From the NCBI GenBank assembly GCA_030620095.1, contig JAUTXW010004472.1, forward strand, positions 1-64,000: a stretch of 64,000 nt of DNA. The letters are read 5' to 3'. The notes below the pieces were generated by a model. The model was not told the origin of the DNA. It searched no databases and was given only the letters and a program-made list of their open reading frames with translations. The translations under genes were made by a program, and so were the position numbers. Shown one piece after another: positions 43,577 to 54,892 of this stretch (position 1 is the stretch's first letter; the number at the start of each line of letters is the position of its first letter). Origin of the DNA: Kuschelorhynchus macadamiae (lineage: Eukaryota > Arthropoda > Insecta > Coleoptera > Curculionidae).

Positions 43577-45915
43577 CTAAACTGCATTGACTGTGTCTTC
43601 TAAATCTGCAGGCAAGTATCCAATTTCGATATCACGTTGAGCTGCAAGATAAAATTTTGATTGAGACCCAATAAAAGTATAAACGTGTAAAAATGACCTA
43701 ACCTGTTCTGGCTGTGTCATCCAAATCTGCAGGCAGGTATCCAATATCGATATCATCAATTGCTAAAAATTAGTGGTATTTAGAAAAAAATAGGGTTAGG
43801 AAAAGGTAAGTAATGACGAAATAATTAAATATATAAATATATGAACACTAATTAATTCTCGCAACACTAGTTCATCTGAAGATGGTAGACTGTGCAAAAA
43901 CAATTGCTATGTTTTTTAAAACACAGTTTTAGGAATATTAGCTATTCTCATTTTGATTTGTAATTACATTGAACAGAACAAAGTATTAGGAAAACAAGGA
44001 TCACCTCTGCTATCTTCTAAGTCGGCTGGCAGGTATCCAATTTCTACATCACGTTTAGCTAAAATAATATTCTTGTTTAAAATCCTCTTATGAATACATA
44101 AAAACCAAGTTTGAAAAATTACACTAACCTCCTCTGGCTGAGTCATCTAAATCTGCAGGTAGGTACCCAATTTCGATATCACGTTTTGCTAAAAATTAAT
44201 TAGAGTTAGATAATTTTTAAATAAATACCTTAGAAAATAAATTATAATACTATATACATATAAACAATTGTTATGTACTTTAAAATTAAGTTGAGAAAAT
44301 GTAAATATTCACATTTTGAACTGGAACAACAATCAATAGAATAAAATATTAGGACAAAAAAAGATCACCTCTCGTACCTGCTATATCCGCCGGCAGGAAT
44401 CCAATTTCTACATCACGTTGAGCTAAAAATAGATTGTTGATGAAAATCCTCTTTAGAATATGTAAAAAAATCATAATTAATAATGCACTAACCTGCTCTG
44501 GCGGAGTCATCTAAATCTGCGGGCAGGTAACTAATTTCTACATCACGTTGAGCTAAAAAATTATTCTTGTTTGAAATCCTTTTATGAATACAAAAAAACC
44601 TGGCTTGAAGAAATTTTACTAACCTGCTCTAGCTGAGTCATCTAAATCTGCAGGTAGGTATCCAATTTCGATATCACGTTTTGCTAAAATTTAATTAGAG
44701 TTAGATAATCTATAAATAAATACTGAAGAAAATAAACTGCACATAAACAATTCTTATGTATTTTAAAATTAAGTTGAGGAAATGTAAATATTACGACAAA
44801 AAGATCACCTCTCGTATCTTCTAAGTCCGCCGGCAGGAATCCAATTTCTACATCACGTTGAGCTAAAAATAGATTGTTGGTCAAAATCCTTTTAAGAATA
44901 TGTAAAAAAATCATAATTAATAATGCACTAACCTGTTCTGGTGGAGTCATCTAAATCTGCGGGCAGGTAACCAATTTCTACATCACGTTGAGCTAAAAAA
45001 TTATTCTTGTTTGAAATCCTTTTATAAATACACAAAAACGTGGCTTGAAGAAATTTTACTAACCTGCTCTAGCTGAGTCATCTGCTAAAATTTAATTAGA
45101 GTTAGATAATCTATAAATAAATACTGAAGAAAATAAACTGCATATAAACAATTGTTATGCATTTTAAAATTAAGTTGAGGAAATGTAAATATTCACATTT
45201 TGATCTGGAACAACAATCAATAGAATAAAATATTAGGACAAAAAAGATCACCTCTCGTATCTTCTAAGTCCGCCGGCAGGAATCCAATTTCTACATCACG
45301 TTGAGCTAAAAATAGATTGTTGGTCAAAATCCTCTTAAGAATATGTAAAAAATCATAATTAATAATGCACTAACCTGTTCTGGCGGAGTCATCTAAATCT
45401 GCGGGCAGGTAACCAATTTCAACATCATGTTGAGCTAAAAAATATTCTTGTTTGAAATCCTCTTATTAATACATAAAAACGTAGCTTGAAGAAATTTCAC
45501 TAACCTCCTCTGGCTGAGTCATCTAAATCTGCAGGTAGGTATACAATTTCGATATCACGTTTTGCTAAAAATTAATTAGAATTAGATAATCTTCAAATAA
45601 ATACCGAAGAAAATAAACTGCACATAAACAATTGTTATGTACTTTAAAATTGAGTTGAGAAAATGTAAATATTCACATTTTGATCTGGAAGAACAACCAA
45701 TATAATAAAATATTAAGACAAAAAAGATCACCTCTCGTATCTTCTATGTCCACCGGCAGGAATCCAATTTCTACGTCACGTTGAGCTAAAAATAAGATTG
45801 TTGGTTAAAATCCTCTTAGGAATATGTAAAAAATCATAATTAATAATGCACTAACCTGTTCTGGAGTAGTCATCTAAATCTGCGGGCAGGTAACCAATGT
45901 CGACATCACGCTTTG
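43577..45915 (-). repeat. Tandem genomic array of repeat exons (about 440-490 bp period)
   Basis: Exons fall into a three-exon block: a 60-nt exon with KR, a 60-nt exon with QR, and a 54-nt exon with QR ending DTRG. The block is clearest at 45564-45252, 45084-44809 and 44683-44369. Introns repeat too: about 70 nt (TTGAAATCCT..TTTTACTAACC) within a block and 125-181 nt (GAGTTAGATAATC..AAACTGCACATAAACAATT) between blocks. This shows that whole genomic blocks were duplicated, not single exons. Flanking partial blocks: 45915-45732 and 44187-43577. Confidence 0.88.
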
Positions 45916-48900
45916 CTAAAATTTAATAGTCTTTAAAAAATAATAATATCAAGCAGTTAGTTAGTCTTTAAAATAATACTTAATTCTTCTAAGACTAGTT
46001 CTTCTATTAGGTACCGTCCATATTAGTAAATTTATAATTTTACGTTATGCCCGTATAAGCCAAATTGTTAATAGCAATATTTTATCAATTTGTTTTTAAA
46101 CTGTGATATATTTTTTTTTAGAAATATTTATAATCAACAGCAAAAGTTATAGTACGAGCGGGGATCAAACCCGCACCTCTGGATCACTAGTCCATTGCTC
46201 TAAGCAATTGCGCTATCGTACCACTGATAAGCAATTCGTTAGAACTTGAACATATTCAAACCCAAAAGTGTCATAACCACTGTTGCTCTAACCTTATGAT
46301 GCGGCATTCCTGACTGGACGTCAAATCTCACATCGCTATTAGGTACTGTCCATATTAGTACATTTATAGTTTTAGATTATGCTCGTATAAGCCAAATTTT
46401 GAATAGAAGTATTTTATCAGTTTATTTTATATTTCACAGTTTAAAAACAAACCGATAAAATATTTCGTACAAGCCAAATTTTAAATAGAAGTATTTTATC
46501 AGTTTGTTTTATATTTCACAGTTTAAAAATAAACTGATAAAATATGGGTGGTACTTAATAGCGATGTCAGATTTGACGTCCAGTCAGAAACGCCGCGCCA
46601 TAAGATTTGAATATTTGGCAGGATCAACAAATGTAATCATACTGGTCGGTTTGAATATGTACAAGTTCTAAGGAATTGCTTATCAGTGGTCAGGCAGAAG
46701 TTGTTGCTCGATATTTTGGAAGTAGAATCGAATCTAGCTTTAAGCCACATCTCAGGTAAGTAAACATTTTAAAACATATAAATTTACTTTTAATGTAATA
46801 AAATTTGTATTATTAAAGCTTCAGTATACATATATTTTGTGGCTAGTTTTGTTTAGTTTTTTAGAAGTTTCGACCGTTGATACAGCCATTAGCAGGTTTA
46901 CTTATAAAAGGCATAAAGAATAAGCTGGTTTTTGTGATAAAAAATATTATTATTTTTATTATTATTCATATTCATTTATATTATTCACAAATTTGATTTT
47001 TTATTTGGTAGAAAATTCATCTTCTTCATTATGCATGTGATAACCAAAGCTGATAATGGCTGTATCAACAGTCGATACATCAAATATTCATAATACATTC
47101 GATAATTATCAAAAATAAGTGAGTTATACAGCCCGTAACAAAAGTAAGGAAAAGGCGAAATATCTCAGGTAACGCTTACACGAATTTAATGAAAGTACGT
47201 ATAATTAGGTATGAGATAACGTCGGATCCGCATTGCTGACAAGTTTACCTTTTTTCTGTTATAAAAGGAAAAGAAATCTACCGTAAGCAAAATTAACAAA
47301 AAATTTCGTGAAACTGAAAAGGTTGCTGTACGTTCTGGCAGACCTAAAAGCGCAACACGTGTTGATAAGGCTCTGAATGTGTTAATCAGTTTAGAAGAAA
47401 ATCCGCACCTTTCTATCAGAACATTAGAGAGAGAAAATGACGTCTCACACATGTCCGTAGCCTGACTTCTAAAAATCCAAAAGTTTTATCCATACAAAAT
47501 AACTTTGATTCAAAACCTCTCTGAGGATGATCACGTGCTGCGCTTGGAATGTTGTGAAATCATGATGGAACGTTGGAATGCCAATCTAAATTCTGTGAAT
47601 CAAATTATTCTTCTGACGAAGCAACTTTTCTTTTAATGGAAAAGTTAACAGGCATAATTGTGCATATTGGGCCAGGAAAAATCCACATTGGATACGCGAA
47701 AATCATACCCAATTTTCCCAAAAAATAAATGTTTGGTGTGGTATAAAGGGTTAAAAAATAATCCATCCTTTCTTCATGAAAGGCACATTAAGGGCCGAAA
47801 TTGGCCCAGCTATTGCAGAACTATTTCCGAATAACCGCAAGTTCCTTACTTTACCTGCTGTATTAAGTATTTAAACTTGATTTTTTTTAGGTAATGGTGC
47901 ACCAAGTGATGAAATATGGTTTCAGCAAGATGGTGCTCCACCGCATTTTGCTCGGAATGTTGTAGATTTAGTTATTTGATTTCTGGTATAAACATCTTGT
48001 AGGTTTCGCATTCTATCCTCATAACCCAGTATAATTAAAATTTCAATTCTTTGGATTTTAGTTAAACGATCCACTTCTGTAAATCAACAAAATTGACATT
48101 GTCAAACATATCAGGTAATCTTTTGAATGCAGGTATTTTAATAAAAGGTAATACATTAAGTTATGGATATTAGAGCCTTATATTCGCAAAAACTGTTGAC
48201 TTTCATAAAAAGTGCTCTCAATAAAAAGTATTGAGAATTTTACGCAGATTTAAAAAAGTAATATAATACAGGGTGTTCCGTTAAAAAAAATTCCTTTAAT
48301 AATTTCATACCTAAGTGTACATGTTTTCATTACTTTCGGGTAAACAGTACTTCAGATATATCCCCGTTTCCTTACTTTTGTTACACGCTGTATGTTATTC
48401 ACTCTTAAGGCGCGAACTCACAGACAAAGCAAGCAAGAGCGATCGAGAGCAAGCAACCTGGCTAAATCATTCGGTGTGAACTGTTTAGCTAATGTGAGCG
48501 CACAATCCAATCCTCTCAATAGCAATTATTGTCCAGTCTATACAGTTAGTTGAGCAAGCAAAAAAGAATGACATTAACACTCCTGTTTGCTCCCACTTGC
48601 TCCGTTGATCTACACGTACCTTTATCAGCAGCAGTTAGTAGTCCACTCTGAATATGATGTGAAACCGGAAGAGCCAAGCCTTCAAAAAATCATTCGAATT
48701 AATTGTTTTTTTATTACAAGTCCTATTGTTATTAAAATACAGCATTAGAAGCAAGCACATTATTCTCTAGTTCAGTGGACGTGTGAGTTAAACAAAAATT
48801 GTACATTTTAATAAGGGAGGGAGATTATACTATCTCTAGTACTCAAATTAAAATCAGATTAAGATTATTTTATATTGAAAATAAAGAGACGTTTGACAGA

Positions 48901-51379
48901 AACACGATATTAACTTAATATTTGATCCGTTTAAATATTTTTATTTTATAACAAAACTGACCAAATTGTAAAAATTGGCATTAAAATAGCTTATCCGAAG
49001 GTGTAGAGTTTTCACCAGTTTTCCTATATTTTTTTATATAACCAAAACATATGTTGTTACTTTATGTAGTATGTAATAATGATTAAGTTAAAGGTCAAAA
49101 TATGGTTACATGTATGAACGAACAATAACCGAAAACCAAATCGCTGCGAGAAGTATGTAGAGTGCGCATTGCCATAATTTATCCACGTATCGAGATGCAC
49201 AAGCACAAACTACTAAATTTACAAAATAGCTAAAATATTATTACTAATAAAACAATTAGTTAGACGATGTGATTTGTCTAAATATAAAATCTATTTTCCT
49301 ATAAAATTATAAGTATTAAAAAGCTTAAGACCCTACACTTTTCGTTGTTTTTAGCAGTTTTAATCGTGTGGTGAAAAATCGACAATAATACGTTGGCGAA
49401 AATTTCTGGCTAAGCTTCAAATTTTAATCGTCGGTTCGTCAGTGTTCGGATAAATAAACTTAAAGAGTAAAGGAATATTTACATAACTAGGTGTAATACG
49501 ATTCGGAAATTTTAAAAATGTAAGTTTGGGAAATTTTGAGTACTAGCTATAAACTTACTAAAAATTACCTTAAATTATTAAAATCTATTTAACAAAAGTG
49601 AATTATTGAGTTCTACCTGATCGTTTAACAAACAATTTGAACCGTTGAGCTTATTTATTTCTAGAGACTCCAGTATATTGAATTCATGACCCTTATTTTC
49701 TTTGTGTAAAATTTTAATATTTTTATCAGTGTTCGTCTATTCTTTTACCAAAATATCGACCTATTTGTCCTACGTACGTTTTGTCATAATCTTTACAATT
49801 TAGTTGGTATACACCTAATTGTACACGTTTATCATATTTTGTTTTATTATAGAATTCACTTACTTAAAGAATTATTGGTTTATATGTTATTCTAATATCT
49901 AAACCGTTTAGAAGTTTACCTATTTTAGAGCTAGAACTACCTATATAGGGTATACATTTGTATGCAGTTGTATTTGCATTGAACTTAGGGTAAATCATAT
50001 TTATAGTTTTTTATATAGAAAATTTATATATTTTTGTAGAATTTTATCAATTAGGTATATTAATTGTATATTCATTGTTTTTGTTGGATGTTTGTTGATT
50101 TGGTTTTCAAGAGCAAAAATATTTCAGCAAGTAAAAGGCTTAATGGATTTCCTATAATTAAACCTTCACTGGTAGTATAAAGTTTATTATTAAATTTGAA
50201 GTAGTTTTATGCTAAGTGTAATAATTCTTGTTTTTAACACAATTAACTGATTTTTTGTTTAAAAGATTTTCTACTAATTTGATGGTAATCTTTAGCAGGA
50301 CGAGCTGTAACGTCAGAAGAAGCACCTGTATAGCGAAACATGTTACGTGTTTAGAATTGTTTATAATCAACAGCAAAAGTTATGGTACGAGCGGAGATCG
50401 AACCCGCACCTCTGGATCACTAGTCCATCACTCTAACCGCTATCGTACCACTGATGATACACAATCAGTTAGAACTTGTACATATTCAAACTCACCAGTA
50501 TCATAACCATTGTTGATCCTGCCAAATATTCTAACCTTATGGCGCGGCGTTCCTGACTAATATGGACGGTACCTAATAGCAGTCCATATTTGGCAGGATC
50601 AACAATGGTTATGATACTTGTGGGTTTGAATATGTAAAAGTTCTAACTGATTGATCATCAGTGGTACGATAGCGCAATTGATTAGAGCGATGGACTAGTG
50701 ATCCAGAGGTGCGAGTTCGATCCCCGCTTGTCCCATAACTTTTGCTGTTGATTATAAATATTTCTAAAAATATATTTCACAGTTTAAAAATAAACTTATA
50801 AAATACTTCTATTGTTACGTGTTGTTAACAAATATAGTTGAAGTCTTGGTGAAAAATAGTTTTTGTTTTTACATTTTACATAAATTTATTACGATTTCCA
50901 TTTTTTTATGATTTACTTTCGATTGCCACTTCTGACACATAAACGTGCTTCATTATTTTTTACCAGAGAAATAACGAATAAGTGTATCCATTCGTTCATT
51001 CTTCCGCATACATTTTTTTTAATTCGTTCGCATGCATTTCGTGCGTTTCAATGTTTGAAAATACACAAAGAACGAGAAAGTTGATTCGGACGAATGGTTT
51101 TCCAAACTCAAAGCCTGCTTGATTATTCGCCCAAAAGACGATATCGCTGCCTCCATATTATGCGGACAAATGGACAAATCAACGAACAATGAGTAGCGGG
51201 CTTAAATCGGTTAATTAGACACTCTTACTCGACGATTAAAGTATTATAATGAACGAAACGTGTGGGGCCCTTAAGATTTCTCACCATCTAACTAATGTAT
51301 TTATTCTTTTATTTAATTAAAACTGAAACTGGACCTTACCTTGAGCAATAGCTAGCGCGAATACAATAGCAAACTTCAT
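43577..51379 (-). CDS. Gene A: secreted repeat protein built from 15 duplicated mini-exons
   Basis: Exon 1 (51379-51340, 40 nt) codes the signal peptide MKFAIVFALAIAQ and ends in phase 1. After a 5.4-kb intron come 15 small exons, each opening with the last two bases of an Ala codon: 45915-45856, 45785-45732, 45564-45505, 45434-45375, 45305-45252, 45084-45064, 44992-44933, 44862-44809, 44683-44624, 44552-44493, 44422-44369, 44187-44128, 44058-44005, 43762-43703 and 43641-43577 (stop TAG). Lengths are 60 or 54 nt except one of 21 nt and the last of 65. All are phase 1-1, so the sum is 876 nt in frame, 291 residues, no stop. Each codes one repeat close to AKRDIEIGYLPADLDDSARA or AQRDVEIGFLPADLEDTRG. 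No cysteine. Splice sites are AG and GT throughout; the 54-nt exons use a weak GTGATC donor. Function unknown; secreted by prediction. TATA and AATAAA are present. Confidence 0.82.
46020..46720. repeat. Inverted repeat pair with tRNA-like sequence (gene A intron 1)
   Basis: About 46225-46370 (GAACTTGAACATATTCAAAC ... GACTGGACGTCAAATC) and 46545-46690 are reverse complements. Between them two direct copies of a 75-95-bp palindromic unit (AGTATTTTATCAGTTTGTTT ... AACTGATAAAATA) lie at about 46400-46548. The left arm carries a tRNA-like segment. The same family forms the 50.3-50.8 kb pair. Confidence 0.75.
46151..46222 (-). tRNA. tRNA-like sequence, copy 1 (probably repeat-derived)
   Basis: 72 nt on the minus strand from GGTACGA to TCGTACT, which pair as a 7-bp acceptor stem with one G-U. 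A-box-like TAGCGCAATTGC and B-box GGTTTGATCCC are in place. The anticodon loop would be CTAGTGA with AGT (Thr) on a 4-bp stem. Position 37 is G and the stem is short, unlike standard tRNA-Thr. Three diverged copies inside repeats suggest a tRNA-derived element, not a working tRNA gene. Confidence 0.45.
47129..48390 (+). mobile_element. Mariner-like transposon fossil (gene A intron 1)
   Basis: Ends CAGCCCGTAACAAAAGTAAG and the reverse complement of the right end CAGCGTGTAACAAAAGTAAG are inverted repeats flanked by TA (47127-47128, 48391-48392). A plus-strand transposase fossil lies between them. Size 1262 bp. Confidence 0.82.
47250..47975 (+). pseudogene. Mariner-like transposase fossil
   Basis: The plus strand in several frames: VRSGRPKSATRVDKALNVLI, ISLEENPHLSIRTL (linker region), then DEATFLLNGKVNRHNCAYWA (first catalytic D region), ENHTQFSQKINVWCGIKG and IWFQQDGAPPHFARNVVDLV (second D). 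It ends before the third catalytic block. Stops at VA* and IKG* confirm decay. Confidence 0.82.
48393..49595. other. Non-coding part of gene A intron 1
   Basis: No exon-like sequence of the gene A type was found. 48405-48620 is less AT-rich and includes AGCAAGCAAGAGCGATCGAG, perhaps another short element. No frame supported. Confidence 0.45.
49596..50330 (-). pseudogene. Penelope-like element fragment: RT end and GIY-YIG endonuclease
   Basis: The minus strand reads FKFNNKLYTTSEGLIIGNPL, SLLLAEIFLLLENQINKH (RT motif normally ..TEGLxMGxPLSPxLAEIFM, near 50190-50110). It continues SSSSKIGKLLNGLDIRITYK (49930-49880), LGVYQLNCKDYDKTYVGQIG and RYFGKRIDEH (GIY-YIG domain, 49820-49730), and KENKGHEFNILESLEINKL (49700-49640). 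Order and motifs fit a Penelope-like element different from the 33-kb family. Frameshifts and stops throughout. Confidence 0.8.
50384..50449 (-). tRNA. tRNA-like sequence, copy 2 (truncated)
   Basis: 66 nt: acceptor GGTACGA / TCGTACC pairs perfectly, with B box GGTTCGATCTC, but part of the D arm is missing (TAGCGGTTAGAGT). Same GGACTAGTGATCC anticodon region as copy 1. Confidence 0.4.
50663..50734 (+). tRNA. tRNA-like sequence, copy 3
   Basis: 72 nt starting GGTACGATAGCGCAATTGAT with GGACTAGTGATCC and B box AGTTCGATCCC. The 3' side of the acceptor stem is mutated (TTGTCCC where TCGTACC would pair). Confidence 0.4.
50965..51195. mobile_element. MITE fragment related to 27313-27638
   Basis: Shares CGGACGAATGGTTTTCC, GCCTGCTTGATTATTCGCCC and GAGTAGCGGGCTTA with the 27.3-kb MITE. 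The left part is more diverged (AACGAATAAGTGTATCCATT). Confidence 0.6.
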
Positions 51380-51440
51380 GTTATCTTTCTTAAATATTTC
51401 TTGAAATAAAACTAATACATGCTTAAGAATTTCGAAAACC

Positions 51441-51447
51441 ATATATA
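51441..51447 (-). promoter_or_regulatory. TATA box of gene A
   Basis: Minus-strand TATATAT, 62-68 nt before the ATG. About 34 nt downstream is TTAGTTT (51409-51415), an initiator-like word at the same spacing as in gene B. Confidence 0.55.
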
Positions 51448-51449
51448 CA

Positions 51450-53740
51450 GAAGGTTATCGATTTAATACGTCATTTTTATATTGATAAGAAGGCAATTCT
51501 AAATTTTTAACTTTTCAGAGTAAATCTATTTATGACCATAGATTTTTAAACAATAACATTTGGAAATGCATTAGCAGAAAAAAAAGAATATAAAACAATA
51601 AAATGCAAATGTGTAAGAATACCATAAAAATGGAATTAAGCCAACGCTCCAGTTTTTAACTTTATTTAGCAGAATTAGCACAGTCTAGGCACGTGTTTCT
51701 CTCTTATAGCTTCTTTATCAAGTTACGAATCTACCAAGTTGAAAGAGGTGCAGAACTTGAAAAAAAAACTGTAAAAAAATAAACAATGTATTTTAGGGAT
51801 GACACCTGGCATCTCTACGGTGACCTTGCCAACTTGCCGTGGCATCCAAACTTCCAAACCCAAAATCAAAATTTATATCATTTAAAAAAATATATTTTTT
51901 TATATTTGATTTTGATTTTGAATATAATCGCTTTTTTCTTTATATTGAATAAGATATTAAAACATAAAAATGCCAATTTTGTAATTAGTTTATATTGTTT
52001 TTAATTAAGAAATTAATTAGAATTTCTTATTTAAAAAAAAATAATTTTTCAATGTAATAAATCTTTAAATTTGGGTGGCTTGAACAAAATTTTGTTCACA
52101 CATTGATCCATCTAAAATTAGATGATCCTGAAAAATTCAGATCAAGATCAATTCAAGGAGTCGTTCACAAAACATAAGCGGGTTCTGACGTCATTGCGTC
52201 GCGTAGCGCTAGCTTTGCTGTTATGTTAAATGTTTCACGCAGCGCATTTTAATGTTTTTTTGTATTTTTTTGAAGGATCCTAGTGTTAGTTAAGTTATTT
52301 AAAATCCCTTGTTTAGTTTTATTGTTTGTAAAAAAAATGTGTGAAATAACATTTTATTAAAGCAGACTCTTCAAATATGCCAGAAGTAGACTTATTATTC
52401 ATGGTAATGAAATACTTTAATAAAAATCACGATTTTATTAGCAAAGAAATGAGTCGAACTAAAATGCAGGGGTAAATAACTTTCAATATAAAAAAAACTT
52501 CTAGGCGGCATATCACAACAAAAAATGCCAATTTATTTAATATATTATACTTCTGGAGATCGGTGTAATATATTGAGCGGTGATAGCGCAGAAGTACTTA
52601 TGAGTGTATTGTGTCAAGTGAACTATCAACCACCGCACAAATAAAATGTATATATTAATATATTATTTACACGTAATGGTCTGGTTATATTTTAAACGGT
52701 ACCCTAAAAACTTATATACCTTATATGAGTTATCAAAAAACCTTGATTACAAAAGTTCTTGTTTTTTTTTTCGGAATCGTTAGAATTTCCAAATAAAAAA
52801 CAAACAAAACACGATCGAAAAGTTAACCAATGGGCATCAACTTCCTTATTTTAAATGTAATCTTCTATCTAATACAGGTCCGTCAAATGGGTCCCCTCTT
52901 GCTGATTATAAATATCATAGATTTGATACCTTAGTCTTTAAAGATACCCGAGAAATTTAAGAAAAAGCCTGCCAAAACAGGCAACTTACGTCTAGTCAAT
53001 AAAAAGATGGTAATAAAAAAATAAGATTAACTTAATAATTAATTATGTAGATGAACATTAACCTATACAAGTCTAGAATACTGTTATCTGAGATTGTGGG
53101 CGTTGCGTGTTGGTAAATATCACAAATTCTATAAAATGATTCATTATTGTCACAGTCTTTCCAATCACCTCGTGGAAGGCAGACCTTTATGTTTTTAACA
53201 TAAGTGGTTCCACGTGTTCGGTTTTGCTGCTTTGTTTCGGGTGGAAGCGAGAGACTCAACAGCTCAGTGTGAAAACTAACGGCCCAGCTAGAAAAGTAGC
53301 AGATACTGTGAACGTGTGAGGCCTAGTTGCTCTATGCTGTTCGTCTGCCCAGTTCTGCATAGAATATTAGCGTAATGGCCGCTATGAGGCGAAAGTAGGA
53401 GGGGTGAGTGGATAGCTTAAAACAAAAGGCCATCTCGTGATACCAGTAGTACTCTCAAGGGGCAGAGATCCATTTCAAAAATTAATAAAAAGGAAATACT
53501 AAAGCTATTGGAAAAAATCGGGGTGTTCCCGGAGCTTAAAGCTCGCCATCCGGACAGCAATCTGGCGATTGCAGAAAAGCCATTAAAACAAGCATTACAT
53601 TACATTCATTATTGTTTGCATGCATATAACGGCAAAGTAGAGTGGGTATATTGTGCTTTGAAAAACACGATGTGTACGTGTAGAAAAGCTTTTTGAATGT
53701 GAGCTGAGGAACCCCGGAGAATGAGATGGAACTATAAAAC
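51450..53740. other. Intergenic, nothing recognised
   Basis: AT-rich. A perfect 16-nt palindrome GAACAAAATTTTGTTC lies at 52081-52096. The region 53210-53600 is more GC-rich and has a short frame at 53508-53696 (KIGVFPELKARHPDSNLAIA), which I do not recognise and do not call as a gene. Confidence 0.4.
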
Positions 53741-53743
53741 ATG

Positions 53744-53971
53744 TACCCCCGTATTCACTAAAAAGATTTAAGAGTTAGACCAGGTCTAGTTGCCATGGTA
53801 TTTAAAACTCTTAGTTCGCCAGTTATGTTTCGTTTATGTCACTGTCATTTTGTAATTGGGACATTTAGAAAAATGAGTCGATCAATTGTTAAAAATGTCA
53901 TCTTAAACCTACAACTGTCAAGTTAGACCAGACCTGGTCTAAATTTAAACCTCTTGAGTGAATACGGGTGT
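53744..53971. mobile_element. MITE with ACCCCCGTATTCACT ends
   Basis: Inverted repeats of about 40 bp: CCCCCGTATTCACTAAAAAG... and, from the right, CACCCGTATTCACTCAAGAG..., both leading to TTAGACCAGGTCT. Flanked by TA-containing words. No coding capacity. Confidence 0.78.
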
Positions 53972-54119
53972 AAGTCTCTTATTTACCTTATTAAAAACAC
54001 ATTTAACTTTGTTTCACATATATCCTCTCCACATATCTCTCTCACTTATAAACTTGAACACTTACGCACCTCTTATCGATATTCAATTTAATTTTATGAA
54101 AAGATAATTGTCCTTTTTG

Positions 54120-54490
54120 TCTTTTCATTATTTAGAACAAGGTCATTTATTACAGCAATAATCACTAAATTTTTCAAAAACCTCATTAATTTCACAGTTC
54201 AACTCGTCCAATACTTTACTGCTCAAAAGTATATTTGTGTCGCCTGTATAAAAGATGACACGACCGAGACTACCACAACATTCTTGGCTGATCAATACCA
54301 TAAAAATAGAGGCCCAAATACAGAACCCCGCGGCACACCCAATTCCAGCGATTATCCTGAATTATTATCTTGATAAAATGTAACCCAGTTGTGCACCACT
54401 CCACACCGACAGCATATAATATATCCAAAAACATTCTCTGATCTATTGTATCAAAACTTTGCAGGGAAGAGATGCTTTGTTTTTACTTTT
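54120..54490 (-). pseudogene. CR1/Jockey-like reverse transcriptase fossil
   Basis: The minus strand reads SFDTIDQRMFLDILYAVGVE (motif DxxKAFDTIDH), then in another frame GVPRGSVFGPLF (motif GVPQGSVLGPLLF), then GDTNILLSSKVLDELNCEIN, where the YADDT box is changed to YTGDT. Order is correct for a non-LTR RT; the catalytic box is destroyed. Confidence 0.75.
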
Positions 54491-54892
54491 TAATTTAATA
54501 CATGTTGAAATGTTTCTTAGAAATTTGACGAAACGCATAGGATTTATTGTTGTCAATACCAAAGCGTTTCTAGACACTTGAAGGGGGAGGGGGAACTAAG
54601 AAGCAATTTCAAAAATCGAAGTTTATTTTATTTTAATTTGTAGTCTATTTTATTTTAATATGTAGTCACTATGTTATTTTAAAATGTAGTCATATCATAG
54701 TCTATTTTATTTTAATATGTAGTCATCGCAGAGCCGTCGCGAGACTTAACCTTTTTGAAAATGTAGTAAAAAATAAATGCGCATCGAAAAGTACAGAAAA
54801 TTATAACACTTATGTTTTTTAAATGGAACACCCTGTATATTATTATCTCAAATGAAAGATATATCGTTCATTATATCAAGGCGGCATGGAAC

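Larger units (their letters stand above)
50340..50790. repeat. Head-to-head inverted repeat with two tRNA-like segments
   Basis: The arms 50360-50560 and 50575-50765 are reverse complements (AATCAACAGCAAAAGTTAT ... GGATCAACAATGGTTATGAT on the right). Each arm carries one tRNA-like sequence (50384-50449 minus; 50663-50734 plus). It lies in intron 1 of gene A next to a Penelope-like fragment. Confidence 0.78.

Noticed and set aside
46151..50734. Functional tRNA-Thr genes
   Set aside because: Short anticodon stem, G at position 37, mutated acceptor or D arms in two copies, and embedding in a repeat family argue against working tRNAs; they are listed with low confidence as tRNA-like.
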